The notes under the pieces were generated by a model. It was not told where the DNA came from. It was given only the letters and a program-made list of their open reading frames with translations, and did no database searches. 64,000 bases of DNA, taken from Erythrophleum ivorense (taxonomy: Eukaryota; Streptophyta; Magnoliopsida; Fabales; Fabaceae). Positions 13,201 through 26,600 of the stretch are shown piece after piece; the stretch's first letter is position 1; every line of letters starts with the position of its first letter. A program made the translations under genes and the position numbers. Where the stretch lies: NCBI GenBank assembly GCA_026724425.1, contig JAIUCV010000003.1, positions 55,569,088-55,633,087 on the forward strand, given 5' to 3'.

Positions 13201-13700
13201 CTGCTTGTTCATTAAGGTTGATGGAACATTTCTTTGATTTAATGATTGGTTAAGATTACTCTTCATCAAAGTTACCTCTTCTTGCATAACAAGATGGGAG
13301 TTAGTCCGTAAGTGATGTCGAGAAACTCCCAAAAAAAAAAATCACTTAAAAATACACTTTAGTAAAAATAATATTAAAAATTAAATTTTTTTAAAATAAC
13401 TAAAAGAAAAAGATTTTATTAATTTTTTTCGAGTTACAATATGACCTCTCTGGTATTAAAAAATATTAGGATAAAACATTTGTGTAATATTAGAAAGAAC
13501 ATGTTATAACTTTAAGAAACATGAAAATTAATTTTTTTAAAATATTAATAATGACTTATTTTTTAATTTTTTTAAAAAAATTTAATTTTTAAAGTCTTTA
13601 ATATATAAGTAAAATGAGTTTGACTCATCCAATCTAATAGTTATACAAACTAGCCCTGCTGGCTTGTTTGTTTATTTTCTTTTTAATTCTCCTTTCAATC
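13201..13700. other. AT-rich intergenic sequence, nothing recognised
   Basis: Long A/T tracts without coding potential or a repeat structure I could recognise. Confidence 0.5.
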
Positions 13701-13915
13701 CAAAGTGACTATTAGCCTAATACACAGTGCTTGGAGACTAATAGCCCAATACACAGCATCTGTTTTAATGTTCCCTAATCCATGCTTCTTCAAGTCTTCA
13801 GCCTTTAGAGTAGAGACGAATGCAATGCCTTTAACCTTCATGACTTCGTCTTTATCCTTTGACCCTCGTCCACCAACAACGCCTCACACTCCTTTTGCAC
13901 CACTGTTTCCTTGAA
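13701..13915 (+). pseudogene. Exon-like segment, transit-peptide-like, unassigned
   Basis: The plus frame reads FFKSSAFRVETNAMPLTFMT followed by a Ser/Pro/Thr-rich stretch and then stops. Base composition is more coding-like than the flanks. It could be the 5' exon of a gene fragment that also includes the exon-like segment at 14246-14365. I do not recognise a family. Confidence 0.22.
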
Positions 13916-14245
13916 AGCTAACTGATTGAGAATATATTGCATTCATATCTCTAATTTCTTTGTGGATCTGGAACCTAAGAAACGTGTGTGTGTTGTGTGC
14001 ATAAATTTCAATCAAACCCCATATCTTGAATTCTTGTCTTCTTGATAATATATTTCTAACCGAGAATTGGAGGCTGTGTTTCGCCAAGGTATATAACAGA
14101 TGATTTTATCTTGTGATTCATCCATTTGTTAAGAGTTTTCCTACTACAATGGTTTTGACAATACCTGTGTGTTCTAAAGCATAAAGGAACTTTGTAGAAA
14201 TTGTCTTCTGTGCATTGTTTTCTTACTTCATTTTTGTGTTTTGAC

Positions 14246-14367
14246 CCCTTTTCTTTAATTTCTAGTGGGTCAGGTTGAGAATTGTGACCCGCTTGACTAC
14301 GCTGGAGCAAACAAGCCAATCCATTTAATTCGCGCACCTATGGTGGGCCTGTCCCGATTTACCAGGT
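14246..14367 (+). pseudogene. Exon-like fragment, unidentified protein
   Basis: The plus frame reads GQVENCDPLDYAGANKPIHL and continues IRAPMVGLSRFTR up to caccag-gtttgc, a plausible donor. A T-rich tract with ttctag lies just upstream as a possible acceptor. The APMV motif is reminiscent of dihydrouridine-synthase-type barrels, but the match is too short to assign. No continuing exon is visible before the Copia element that starts near 15 kb, so this is probably a truncated gene. Confidence 0.35.
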
Positions 14368-16074
14368 TTGCGTTTGAGTCAAAACCATCGAGCAGTCAAA
14401 TATTTTTTTTTTCTACAATAGTTAATTATTTTGGTATTTTTTTTCTTTTGTGTAAATTTGTGATACTTAATTTCTAATAAGTAAATCGCATCTTATTTGT
14501 AGATAAAAAATTGTTTACTTTTACAACTCAGTAAGCTCACTTAGGTTTTTTTTTTTAAATTGTTCAAAAAGTGAATTTAAAAATAAATATAAACAAAATC
14601 TACTCATGGATTTAAGAAGTACTAAACCGTTTAATAAACCTAAGTTCAATGATGATTGTAATTGGATCAAACCCAAACTTAAATGATACTTATCAGGTTT
14701 TGGTCCAAACTGTCCGGGTACAGGGGGGTAGTATTGTCGGGGCTAGCTCGGCTCATTATATGCTATTAACAAAATAAAATAAAATTGATGCTTGTCCCCT
14801 CTAACTTACACATTGGACGGACCGTTTCGTGAGTTAACATTATAATGAGCAAGCTAGTTTTAGCCTCTTCTACATGCCTTTGTATCTTTTTCCCTAAAAA
14901 TTATATTTAGGTTAAAAATAATAAACTTTATATAAAAGATATATAAATACTATAGTGTATTTAAGAAAAAAATACCATACAATCTAAATCAAAACTTTAA
15001 TTATTAGGTTAAATAATTTTTTTATTGTATAATTATGTAAATATCCATAATTTCTAAATAATGACATTCTAACATTCTTTTTTATGTTTAATGTTATATA
15101 CTTTATAACTCTCCGATTATGTATATTAATATTTTTATTCATGTCATGCAACTCTTAGATTGATTTTCGTGATTGAATGTCTATAAGTAGAAGTTATATA
15201 CTAAACTTGTGATATCCTAAGTGAATAAAAAATATTTTTTCATTTTTCCTCTCAATTTTTTTTCTTGTACTATTTTTTATATTATCATTAATTTTGCAAC
15301 ATGTTATGAGCACGATTGTGCTTCAGGTTTTGACCTCAAATCAAGTGATCTCTTTTAATTTGATTTAAGGTTATCCTTTTTGAGACTATTATTTATGAAG
15401 TTATTATATTTATTGTTGAAATAATCCCATTACAACTGATTCCATTTGAGTATGTTAGTTTTATAAATATTATGGATTTTGTGTGCATTTTGGAAAAGGA
15501 TTTGTTTACGATATTAGAAATATATGATCATGCATCTATTTGATAGTATTCATTAATAAATTGTTACTAATTTTCTTTAAATTGATAGTATTAGAAACCT
15601 ACTTTCGGCAAGTTCCATTACATCTATTGTGAAAAAATATCTTAAATAAAAAAAATTATAATATGACCACCAAGTTTCAAGAATTGCATTTTAAAGTATT
15701 AACTTCTACATCTACATTTTGCTCCTGTATCATCCTCTAAACCTTTTTTTTTTTCATACCCATTCTGTAGATTTTTAAAAAGCATATCAAAACAAGTAAT
15801 TATATGTCTAAAATGATTGAATACATATAAAGATATGAGCCTTTAAAGTTTTAATTTTTTTTTTAAAGGCCAGTTTTGGCCTGATAGGTGTGGCTTCCTT
15901 AGCCACAACCAAGCCATACCCCAACCTTAGGTCAAAAAAAAAAATTGCTTACATTCAATTGGGTCAGGCTTCGAGCAGATACAATACTCAACCTGGCTTG
16001 GCCTCTATGTACCCTTAATGAAAATGAAAGGACACAATTTAAGCAAAAATTAGATTCACTTTCAAAATATGAAA

Positions 16075-16797
16075 ATTTTGGACTTAGAGTTTGGACACCT
16101 AAAAGTGTAAAGTCAAGAAGGGATAAATGGATATTTGTGCAAAAATGAAATGAGAAAAATTAAATTGTCATATATAAAGCACAATTTATAGCACAAGAAT
16201 TTTTACAAAGACTTGGTGTTGATTATGAAGAGACATATTTTCTTATACTGGATGCAATCATTTTTAGATATTTTATTAGTCTAGCAAGACATGAAAAGCT
16301 TGATATGTGTATAATAGATGTTACTACAACTTATTTATATGGCTTACTAAATAATGAAATTTATATGAAAATTCGTAAATGATTTAAAATGTTAGAAGCA
16401 TGTAAAGGTTCTCAAAAAAATTATTTAATACATTTACATAAGTCCTTATATGGATTAAAATAATCTGGGCATATATGATATAATCATCTCAATGAATATT
16501 TGTTGAATGAATGTTATATAAAAATGATCTAATTTACCCATATGTTTTATAAAAAGATTTGGATTAGTGTTTATAAAGTTGTTGCATATGTTGATGGTTT
16601 AAATATTATTGGAACTGTTGAAAAGTTTTAAAAACAGTTGATTGTTTAAAGAAAGAATCTAAGATGAAGGAGTCAGAAAAACAAAGTTTTGTTTTGACTT
16701 GTAGATTAAGCATTTAACAATTGGAATTATTCTTCATCAATCAACTTATATCAAAAAGATCTTAAAGAGATTCTACATGGACAAAGCACATCCATTA
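16075..16797 (+). pseudogene. Copia reverse transcriptase remnant
   Basis: Would copy element RNA into DNA. Visible pieces in several frames are DKWIFVQK, AQEFLQRLGVDYEETYFLIL, RYFISLARHEKLDMCIIDV, TTTYLYGLLNNEIYMKIRK, and HLHKSLYGLK just before a stop. These match the conserved order of plant Copia reverse transcriptases (VDYEETYSPV, AYLNGxL, YGLKQ). Stops and at least two frameshifts are present, and the catalytic YVDD region is degraded (YVDGL). Confidence 0.9.
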
Positions 16798-18373
16798 TAT
16801 TGGTGTATGCCTTAAGAGTTAATCATGAGATGATTGTAATAACATATATAGTATCATATTTTTTGAGGCAATATAATTATTATATTTTTTATATCTGCAC
16901 AATATAATTTAATATAGTAATTGTCCCTAGAATAATTGTTATTCTTAAATTGTCCCTAATCAAATATTATTACGATATGAGATAACAATAATATATTAAG
17001 ACTAGTATATATAGTGACTAATGACTTTAAGTCATAGATATATGATATCAAGTTAATACATAAGTACATTATTAAAGAACAAATATACTAGACTAACCTA
17101 CGATGAGAATGCTACATGAATTATAGAGTGTCATTAGTAATTCTCATGTGACCATAATGAAGGAAGTTCTATGGCTTAAAATCACTATAATTCCCTATAT
17201 GAAAAGTTGAATACTTTGACACCATCCTATGTTATCTTTCACTGGGATGGCTAATAAGATGGTGATGGGGTATATCATGAATCATGTGAAGAGATATGAG
17301 TGATGTAGATGGGACTTTGTCCCTCCTATATAAGAAGAGTAACATTCATGGCCCCTTTGATTGAATGAGACTAAGAAATACATGACCGTACTCAAATGAC
17401 TCCATATGTGATATTGATCATTTGTTTTGATTAGTCTACTCATTGTCAAGGAATATAAGTTGAACGTTGACGAGGATGACATTCTATACCTTGAGTTTAA
17501 TATAAATATTAGTATAAAAGGGACTAAATTACATGGTATTGATCACAGATTAGGTATGTTGAATCACAAACATTTTTATTACTTAGGTGGTAGTGATGTA
17601 TTGCTAGATACTATTCATTATCTATAATCCTAAAATAGGATTTTTTTTTTCACTACTAACGTAATAAAAACTTATAGAGTCACATACAAAAAGTAGAAAT
17701 GAAACTAAAATATTATAATATTATTGGGTTATTAGTTGGATTAGAAATCCCAATAATAAGGCCCAATATAATATAATTGGATTATATTATGGTTTAATAT
17801 ATTATTTAATATTAGAGTAATATTAAATAATATTATAACACATTATATTATTAAAGAATAATATAATTACATAATATGATTACATGGTATTATTTAATAT
17901 TAAAATAATATTACATAATGTTACATTATGTTGGGCCTATCTTTTCTTGCTCTCTATTGGGTTTAAGTTGGGGTTCTAGAAGTTTAAGTTAGTTTAGGAA
18001 TTAAAGTTTGAATAAGATTAAAAAATGTCAAACCCTAAGTCTACAAATATAAGACCATATGGGTGACACAAAAGATGCATAAAAGAGTCTCTTTATATTC
18101 CTAATTCATTTAGAACTTCCAAGACCCTAACCCTAGATAGTTAAAGGCATCTTCTAGCAGAGACGTAAAGTGAGAGAAAGTTTTATCCACATTGTGTGGA
18201 TACTTAAAGGTGTAAATTACTAAATTCATGTATGTGATTTAGTTGTAACTCAAAATAAAATATAACTTTCTTGTCTTATCTTGATTTATATTCTTTCACA
18301 TATTCTAAAGAATAGGTTTCAGTGATAAAAAAATTTAATTTTTGTTGTGCCTGTGATCATAGCGAAACCCAAC
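16798..18373. mobile_element. Nested insertion in the Copia element, probable solo LTR
   Basis: About 1.58 kb without coding sequence splits the Copia polyprotein between reverse transcriptase and RNase H. The host motif HPLS is interrupted: ccatta precedes the insertion at 16792-16797 and recurs after it at 18374-18379, a likely target duplication. The right end reads tgtgatcatagcgaaaccca. Length and lack of coding sequence fit a solo LTR, but I could not pin down TG...CA ends. Confidence 0.6.
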
Positions 18374-19180
18374 CCATTAAGTATTCCAATCATTATAAGA
18401 TCGCTAAACGTGAATGAAAACCTGTTTTGTCCTCAAGAGAATGATGAAAAAACTTCTTGGTCCTGAAATACTGCATCTTAGTTTTATAAGAGCATTAATA
18501 TATCTTACTAATTCAACATAACCTAATATTGCATTTACCATAAGTTTATTAACAAGATTTAATTCTTCCCCATCAAGAAGACATAAGAATTGAGTTAAGC
18601 ATTTATACAATATCTTTAAGGGATCACTGATATGGGGTTATTTTATTCAACTTACTTTGGTTTACAATTAATTGGCTATACAGGATACTTATCCCATATA
18701 AAGCTTGATCTCAAATTAGTTATTTATTTACATGTGGGGCTATAACTATACATGGCACTCTATCAAAAATAAACTTTAATTGTTATTTCATTAAATCATG
18801 CAAAAATAATTTCAATGCATAAGGTAATTCAAGACCGTGTTTGGCTAAGGTCAATAATCCAACATATCTACAAGATGTATGCTTTACCTTCAAAGAAAAA
18901 GATTCCACAATATTATATGAAGATAATGCATTATGCATAACTTAGTGAAAAGGAAGGAACATTAAAAGGTATAGAATGAAACATATTTTATCAAAATTCT
19001 TTCTTTTTCACTCATCATCTTCAAAAGAATGATAATATATATGTTTAACAAATTCATTCATGAGATAATTTAACAAATTTGTTCACTAAGACATTAACAA
19101 ATGTCACATTTGAGAAATTAATGTATGGTATCAAAATGCATTGATTTAAAGACATAAAGTGATATTGTCATTAGATGGAG
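18374..19180 (+). pseudogene. Copia RNase H remnant
   Basis: The reading resumes after the nested insertion as PLSIPIIIRSLNVNENLFCP, then LLGPE, ALIYLTNST and NIAFTISLLTRF, later YEDNALCI and NLTNLFTKTLTNVTFEKLMY. These correspond to the RNase H end of plant Copia polyproteins (LGPEVPYLSAIGALMYL, ADLFTKxLPxxxFEKL). Stops and frame changes are frequent. Confidence 0.85.
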
Positions 19181-19614
19181 TAAATGACGTGTTATACTCT
19201 TCTTTCCTTATTAAGTTTTTGTCCTATTGGATTTTCTTAGTAAGATTCTTAATAAGGTAGTTTACAATGGGTATTTAAATATTGTGTACTTTTTTTTTCT
19301 TTCACTAGGTTTTAATTCTATTGAGTTTTTCCTAGTAAAATTTTGACAAGGCACATTTTTTATTAGTGGACATGTAAGAAAGTGTTGTACATGTATAGTT
19401 ATGTGGATATCCATAACCTTTAAATAAAGACCTTTTATGATTCCTTTTTTAAGCTTAATGTCATATGCTCTATAGCTCCTTATGGTTGAAGGCTTACAAA
19501 TAAAAGCTATGTATTATGGTTGTGGTACCCTAAGTGAATGAGAAGTATTCTTTCATTTCTCCTCTCAATTTTCTCTCTTATACTATTTCTTATATTTTCA
19601 TTAATTTTGCAATA

Positions 19615-20247
19615 TTTTTCCTTTTTTATCTTACATTTTCTCTTTTAAGGCGACTACTTTGTATTGGCCATATTTAAACAAGCAAAAAATTTCTATCCCA
19701 TTTTTATGATACTAACAAGGTGTAAGCTCTCATGCAACTGCATAGAGACTTGTGTTAATCAGTTAAATTTTGAAAAAATAAAACCAAAAGTTTTTTTAAA
19801 AAATTGGATATGCACATAGCTTGAGAAAAGAAGTCATTACTATACGTAGCTTTAGAGCAATAATAGCTTGCTATCGCTTTATAATATATATATATATATA
19901 TATATATAAATATTTGAGGTTTCATTCAATAGTAAACGAGGATTAAAGAAATGATTTTAAAAAAACTTAAATTAATCTTTTAGTTTCCTATACTTTCATT
20001 CAATTTAATTTTTATAATTTAAAAATTTATAATTATATTCCTAAAATTTCAATATTTCTTAGTTATATTCCAAAAACCAGACTTTTTGTAACTTCATTTA
20101 AACTTATTGACTTGGACATATAATTATCATATTAGCAAGCATACTCAAATTGTCCACTTACTTATTATATGCACATCGTGTCACTCAATTTTTCTATCAC
20201 ATCTAACCTTTCTTCTTCCTTCTTGACTTTACACTACAACGGCAACA
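19615..20247. other. AT-rich spacer between Copia element and solo LTR
   Basis: Nothing coding is supported. A (ta)n microsatellite lies near 19886-19908. The part near 19980-20100 resembles one arm of the 'ttagtttcctatactttca' class of foldback elements, but no opposite arm was found. Confidence 0.4.
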
Positions 20248-23200
20248 TGTAATACCTTAGCTACCTTAGCCTTCTCATCCTATTACCAAGGCTTAGTTTA
20301 TACACTTTACATGAAGAGCAATATTTTTAATAGCATTATTTTGCATTATATAAGGTTCAAAAATTTTGTTCTATGCTTCATGGACCACGTGAACTCATCT
20401 ATATCATTTTCTACCCATATTACACTCATACAAGTCATAAACATCACCATTCATCTCATATATCTCAAGTTAGGAACCATACATTACATAAACCAGATTT
20501 TGGCCTCGAATTCATTGTTCCAATTTATTAATATGAACTTTGAAAAATCATAATTAATTCTAAAAAAATAAAAATCAAGCAAACCATACCATTCTAGAAA
20601 GCTCTAGATGTTAACTACTAAATAAAAATATTTTAGACCAAAACAGAGGCATTTAATTTACAAAAATTGATGGAATAGTATCAAAGGTCAGGCTGCATTA
20701 CTAGTATTATCATGAACTTTAAAAATTTGGTTCTCCCTCTACAAAGCTCCAACTGGGATGATCTTAGTGGCTGTGGAAAGATTATGGTCTAGTTTATGTC
20801 TATAAACTCTTATAAGCATTAGATATCATTTGACCTATATGTGACATAGAAATCTAAACTGGCCATATGAACAGTATTGTTACCATATCAGCAAAATTTT
20901 TTTAACTTTGAAAAATCATAATAAATTATGTAGAGCTCCAAATTGGGTAATATTTAACTCTATGAAAAGCTCTAGATGATAACTATATTCATACCAACTT
21001 TAATGGGAAAATTCATCCATTTGGTTAGTTTAAAGTTAAGCTTAAGATTTGGTCACTTTTAGCACTATAATTGGGTCAAAGTGGCACCAAATCTTCTTTT
21101 TAATATACCATAGCCACTTGAGCATGTCCTATAACACAAACACATCCTAGGGAAACATCTCAAATGGTCCCAAACATCATGGAGCTCGAAGTCACCATGT
21201 CACTTGCACCCTTACACATATATATACTAGCATATGGGTAGCAAAATCTTACATTTTCATACATATAGCTCTAAGATTCATACATACATCACATATATAT
21301 ATATATATATATATATTCAAACTTGTTCAAATGGTTACATCTCATATACACCATATGAATACATTTTTTGACATCAATATATCCTTAAAACAACTAGTTA
21401 GCTACTTTCTTGTCAAAGTATCATGCTCCAAAGCATTTGGTCTCCTTTTCTTGGACTTCTTGACTCACTTAGACATGAATAAGTTTATAGAGGGAGAAAA
21501 GTGAGATTCAAAGAATCTAAATGGGTTTTAACCCTTTCAAATATACATAATAGAAGTATATGCATGTTAAGGAATGCATGCATAGCTTTCAAGCTACTAG
21601 TGAACATATACATAACATTTTCCATGTTCAAGTAACTCATACATAGGCTTTCAAGGGCATTGATTTAGTCTTACCTATTTTCAAGGGACTTTTGAATAAG
21701 CCTCACTTTTCTTAAAACTTTTGGCTTGGTCTCTCTTAATTCTAGGGACTTTTGGCTCATTTCATCTATGCTAAGGGACTTTTGGAATCACCATACCCAT
21801 TCAAGCCAAAACAGATTCATAAAAACACATTTCAAGATTATCATGGTACCATGGCATGTAGGCAATAGTTAGAAACATTTCTCATGGCATAAACATACAT
21901 ACACACATCCAAGGACAAGAAAACATCTAAAAAATGCATGAGAGAAAGATTAGAGAGCTACCTTAAAGCAATTACACACACTTTTCTTTTGGAATTCTTT
22001 TCCCCCTTCTCACCCAAGCCTTGCAATTAGGTAACCCTTTGTTCTCTTAGCCTAGAAACATCAAGTAAGACATATTTAGATCATGGGAACAAGCCCTAAC
22101 TTCTCATAAGCCCTATGCTATACTATGCTACTTTCTCATATGGCTCAATTATACTTCCATACAAGAGACAATGAAGCAACTCCTGAAGTTCATGATCTTG
22201 GCTCCCATTTCTTATTCATTCTAGGTCTTTTGACTCCATTTAGATTTCTTGGAGTTATCACACATTCATTTTAAGGAGTCTTGCTATAAGTTGCTTCGTT
22301 ATGTTTTATTATGGAGCCTACATCTACATCTCACATTCTATGGCTTCTAAATTTTTTTCAAGTTTCTATTAATGTTCTTTCATCATATCTAGTCCCATTC
22401 TATGCTTAGAATAATTTAAAACTCTCCCTAGGTGGTCAGACCTCTCTTGGCCGAGACATGCTCCATGATTGTGCACCAAAGGATTTTGCTTGCTTTCTTT
22501 AAGGAGTTGGCTCATAGGAGACTTCCTAGGTGCCTTGAGAATTCATTCATATTCTTAGACAACCTAAATTATCATTAGAAAGCCTCCTACATATCATGGT
22601 CCAACAAAATCCCTAATCTTCGTAACTTTATTTCTAATGCATCTTAATTGGATTTTTTTTGCATATAAGTGTTCCTCACATTCTAAAACCTATGTTTCTC
22701 TCTTGCTAGGACTAGAATTCACTCTCTTTTGGCTGGGCTCTAAGTGGGACAAAACACACCCAAGGAGAATGAACAAAGAAGTGCAAGAATAGAATGAAAG
22801 TTACCTTGATTCTAAGCTTGTTTCAAGAGCTCTTTCACTTGGTGTAGTCCTCTCCTTCAAACTCTAGAAATAGCCCTAAGTCATTCATGGAAACTATAGA
22901 AAGAAAGAAGAGAAGAAGGAGAACATCTTTTGTAAAAGAGGAACCATGAAAGTTAACACTTTTTCTTACTTTATCTTGGATTTTTTCTCCTCTTCTTCCT
23001 CCCTCTTAGTGCATCTCTTTGGGGCAGAGCTCTCCTCTAGTTTGGGAAGAAAGTAGGTCTGTTAGATGGGAGAAGAGATGAGATGCTATTTTATAAGACA
23101 AGGCTTCTTAAAATTGTTCATTAGAAATTCCTTTTATGTCCTATTTCTTGGCTTTTCTGTTTTAGGCTCATTTTATCTCATTTTCAAGAACCATCTTTTT

Positions 23201-23640
23201 TATCATAAAATTTGAGTTCTCTAACTTATAAATTGCCTTTGGAATCACTCAAATTGGATCTAGAACCTTCCCGAATGAACCAATCAAAGTTTAGGTCAAC
23301 CAATATTATAAAACGTCATTCAAAGGGGTTTTAACTGTTCTGGGACTTCCTATAGTTTTTAGGCCCTCTGAGAACCTTGGAAAACTCATTCTTTCTATTT
23401 AAAAATTCATCCCTTAAGTTTTCCAAAAAATACCCTAAATTACGAAAATGCCACTGCACTTTCGCCAATTTTTGTTTGGTTATTCTGGCTTTGTTTTTAG
23501 GGCATTTTTGGCCTTAGATCCTCCTTATTTGAGATCTAGATTATTGCTCTAATTTTATTGGACCTCAAATCATTCTATTTGGGAGACTTCCTTTTATATC
23601 CTGTACGTTTTGTATGTTTACGGAGAAACTAAGCGTTACA
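20248..23640 (-). mobile_element. Gypsy-like solo LTR, copy 1
   Basis: Read on the minus strand it begins TGTAACGCTTAGTTTCTCCG (23640 leftward) and ends ...GGTATTACA at 20248, giving inverted termini TGTAAC / GTTACA-like. It is flanked by the 5-bp duplication caaca at 20243-20247 and 23641-23645, so both ends are fixed. The length is 3393 bp with no coding sequence. Internally it has repeated 'ctaaaagtccc'-type motifs near 21660-21800 (inverted here). Long LTRs with these termini occur in plant chromovirus-type Gypsy elements; the lineage assignment is inference. Confidence 0.82.
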
Positions 23641-23682
23641 CAACATGAGCCCACAAGGAACCCATTTCATTTGGTTTCAAAA

Positions 23683-26600
23683 TGTAACGAATGTAATTTT
23701 CGTAAAACGAAGAAATAAGCTGTATACAAGTAAGTCTTTTGAAATAAGTTAGATAATATCCCAAAAATTTTGGATAGAGTTCTAGGCTCCTAAAAATGAT
23801 AATAATAGGCTCAAACAGAAAGAAAAACAGAGATATGATAGAGAAACAAATTATGACAAAAACTGACGAAACATAATAGTATTTTTATAAATAAGTGTAA
23901 ATTTAAAAAAAAAACACACAAAAGGGCTTTTTAAATGAAAATTTTGAGTTGCCCAAAGTTCTCAGAGGCCCTAAAAACTATAAAAAACCCTAGGACCGTT
24001 AAAACCCTTCCAGTATACATTTTTCAATAACAGTGAGCCTGAACTTTGACGAATTTATTTGGGAAGGTTATAACTCTAATTTGAGTAATTCCAAAGGCAT
24101 TTTATTAAATTGGAAACCTAAATTTTATAATGGAGAAGACAATTCTCAAAAAGGAGCTAAAACGAAACTGAAACAAAATTGTCATTACGGAAGGACGAAA
24201 TTGAAATTTTTGAAAAAGTGAGTTTCTTGAAGCTTCCACACACTTTTCCCTTTTTCTCCTCTCATATAGCATGACTTTCCTCTACCCAAAATACAAAAAA
24301 GTACCAGCTTCTTAGGGCGCACAAGAGAGGGAGAGAAGGAGGAAGAAAAAGGCAAGAGAGGGAGGTAAATCTATAGAATTTCATGCTTCTTTCTCTTCCA
24401 ATTTTGTTCCTCTCCTTTCCTCCTCTCTTTCCATGGTTTATTTGAGTGAATTGGTTCTATTTTGAGTCCAAAACAAGGAGGAGCAATTTAAATTACTTGA
24501 GGAGAAGAAAACCAAGGAGAAAAAGTCTTGAAATCAAGCTTGAATCTAAGGTATATCTTGTTTCTAGTTGCTTTCTTCCCTTACTTTTCCTTTAGTGTGA
24601 ATTCGGCCAAACTAGAACCAAGAGAGGGGAGGGAGTTTTGTCCAAAAACAAGAGAGGAACTAGGGTTTTAGAACATGAGGAAGAGGAATATGGCAAGAAA
24701 TTGTAAGAAAAATCCATGGAAATCAAGATAGGAAAGTGTAGACTTCTTTAGAGTTTTGGAAAATCTGATTTTGTGCAAGCATTTCTTTGGCTATTTAAGT
24801 GTTTCCTTGAGCTCCTAAGATCTCTAGAAACCCTCCCAAGTGGCTCTCCCATCAAGGAAAAATCAAGAAGCTTGTGAATCTCCATTATGGTGCTAGGTTC
24901 GGCCAAGCTAGGTTCATTAGGTTAAGGAGTATTTTAATTTGTTCTAGCCTTAGTTTAAGACTTTATATGATGTTAGAAGATAGGAGAAGCTATTGAAAAA
25001 AATTTAGAAGCCATGGATTGGAAGATGGGACAATGGTGTCCATAATGGTACTTTGTGAAGTAACTTGATTTTAAACTTATGTAAATGATTGTGGAAGGGC
25101 TCTAAGGACTTTGAATGAAGCCAAGAGGCCTAGAAATGGAAAGAAATGGGAGCCTAGAGCTTGAATTGTGAATGTTGCTTCAACAGACTATTTATGGAAC
25201 CATTATGCCATTTATGGAACTAAGTGTGTGTTCAAGAGTGAGTTTAGTATCTTGGCTTGCTTCAAGTGTGTAATTGTGTGTTGTTTATGGTGTTTAGGTC
25301 AAAAGAACACCAACCCACCTAGGTGTGCTTGTGAGGCCCAAAAAGGAAAGAAGACAGACTAAGAAAAGCTTGCATAAATTCAAGGTAGCTCTTCACCTCA
25401 TTCTTCTTACATTTTTGTGTGCATATGTATGTCTTTATGTGCTTGTGTGTGTTCTTGTGACTTGAAAATATGCCACTTGATGTTTTAATTTTTCATTGGT
25501 ACCAATGTGTGTTCTTGAATGGTGTTAGTTGTAAAATTAGCTCATAAAGGTGAGGTGATGCCAAAAGTCCCTTAATGTGAGTAAGGAGGTGCTAAAAGTC
25601 TCAAGGCATGGGTGAGACTAGGCTAAAAGTCTCAAGGCATGGGTGAGACTAGGCTAAAAGCCTCTTGGATAGGTGAAGCCAAGTCAAAAGTCCCTAGACC
25701 AAGGATGAGACATATCTAAAAGTCCTAGAAATGGGATGAGGCAAAACCAAAAGTCCTTAGAGCTTCTTGATGACATGATTGTGAAAATATGGCATGAAAA
25801 TCTTAAAAGTGAGCATTTATGATCTTGGTAGCTTGTTTACTTGCGAACTTGATGTATGTATGCCTTGAATGTGTATATAAATGAGTGTGTGAGCTATTGA
25901 GATTCTAGGAATCTCACTCCCCTTCCCTCCATCATCTTAAAATGTCTAGGTGGTGTTCAAGAAGTAAGGAATGCAAGCCAAGAATCTTGAGAAGTTGCAT
26001 TTTGTCTATGATGTAACCTTACTTGTAATGGAATGTCAAAGTGAACTTGTACATGTAATTTTTGAGATGTAAGACCATGAGCAAATAGAAATTGATGTAT
26101 GAATGTTGTATTAACCTTTGATGGCATCAAAGCAATGTAAATATATAAATTGCCTCCTTGATGGCTTGTGTAAATTAGTGTATGAATGGATGTAGGATAA
26201 CCAAATTAAGATGTATGAGGTTTAAGATCACTTGGCAATTACTACAAGTCATATTCATACTTTTAAACTTGTCCAAGAGGCGCTAAATTCAAAGGAAGGC
26301 CATTTAGACCAAAGTGATACTTTATGAGAGGCAAAATTGACCATATTGTGAGGCTATATCACTTTCTATCCAAATGAGCTCTTCTTAGTCTAAAATTTGG
26401 CATGCATCTAGATCTTGTTGAGAGATTTTTGAGAAGCTAAAGTTGGTGTTATTTGGAGGTCTACAGAATATTTGGTGAATTTTTTAAGTTGGTAAAAATT
26501 TTGGTTTTGGTTATTGTACTGTTCATATAGTCTGAAATTTGTTCTATGTCAATCATGGGGCAAACGATGTCCAATTACCACAAAATTTTGCAGGGAAAAA

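Larger units (their letters stand above)
15015..19614 (+). mobile_element. Decayed Copia LTR retrotransposon
   Basis: Two diverged LTRs bound the element. The 5' LTR is about 15015-15301 (taattatgtaaatatcc ... cattaattttgcaaca) and the 3' LTR about 19383-19614 (tgttgtacatgtatagttat ... cattaattttgcaata). The 5' LTR is followed by tgttatgagca, a decayed form of the usual plant Copia primer site tggtatcagagc. Reverse transcriptase and RNase H remnants lie in order on the plus strand, interrupted by a nested insertion. Many stops and frameshifts show it is long dead. Confidence 0.85.

Noticed and set aside
18120..18140. Telomere-like aaccctaaccctag
   Set aside because: Only two imperfect units inside a probable LTR; not an interstitial telomere array.
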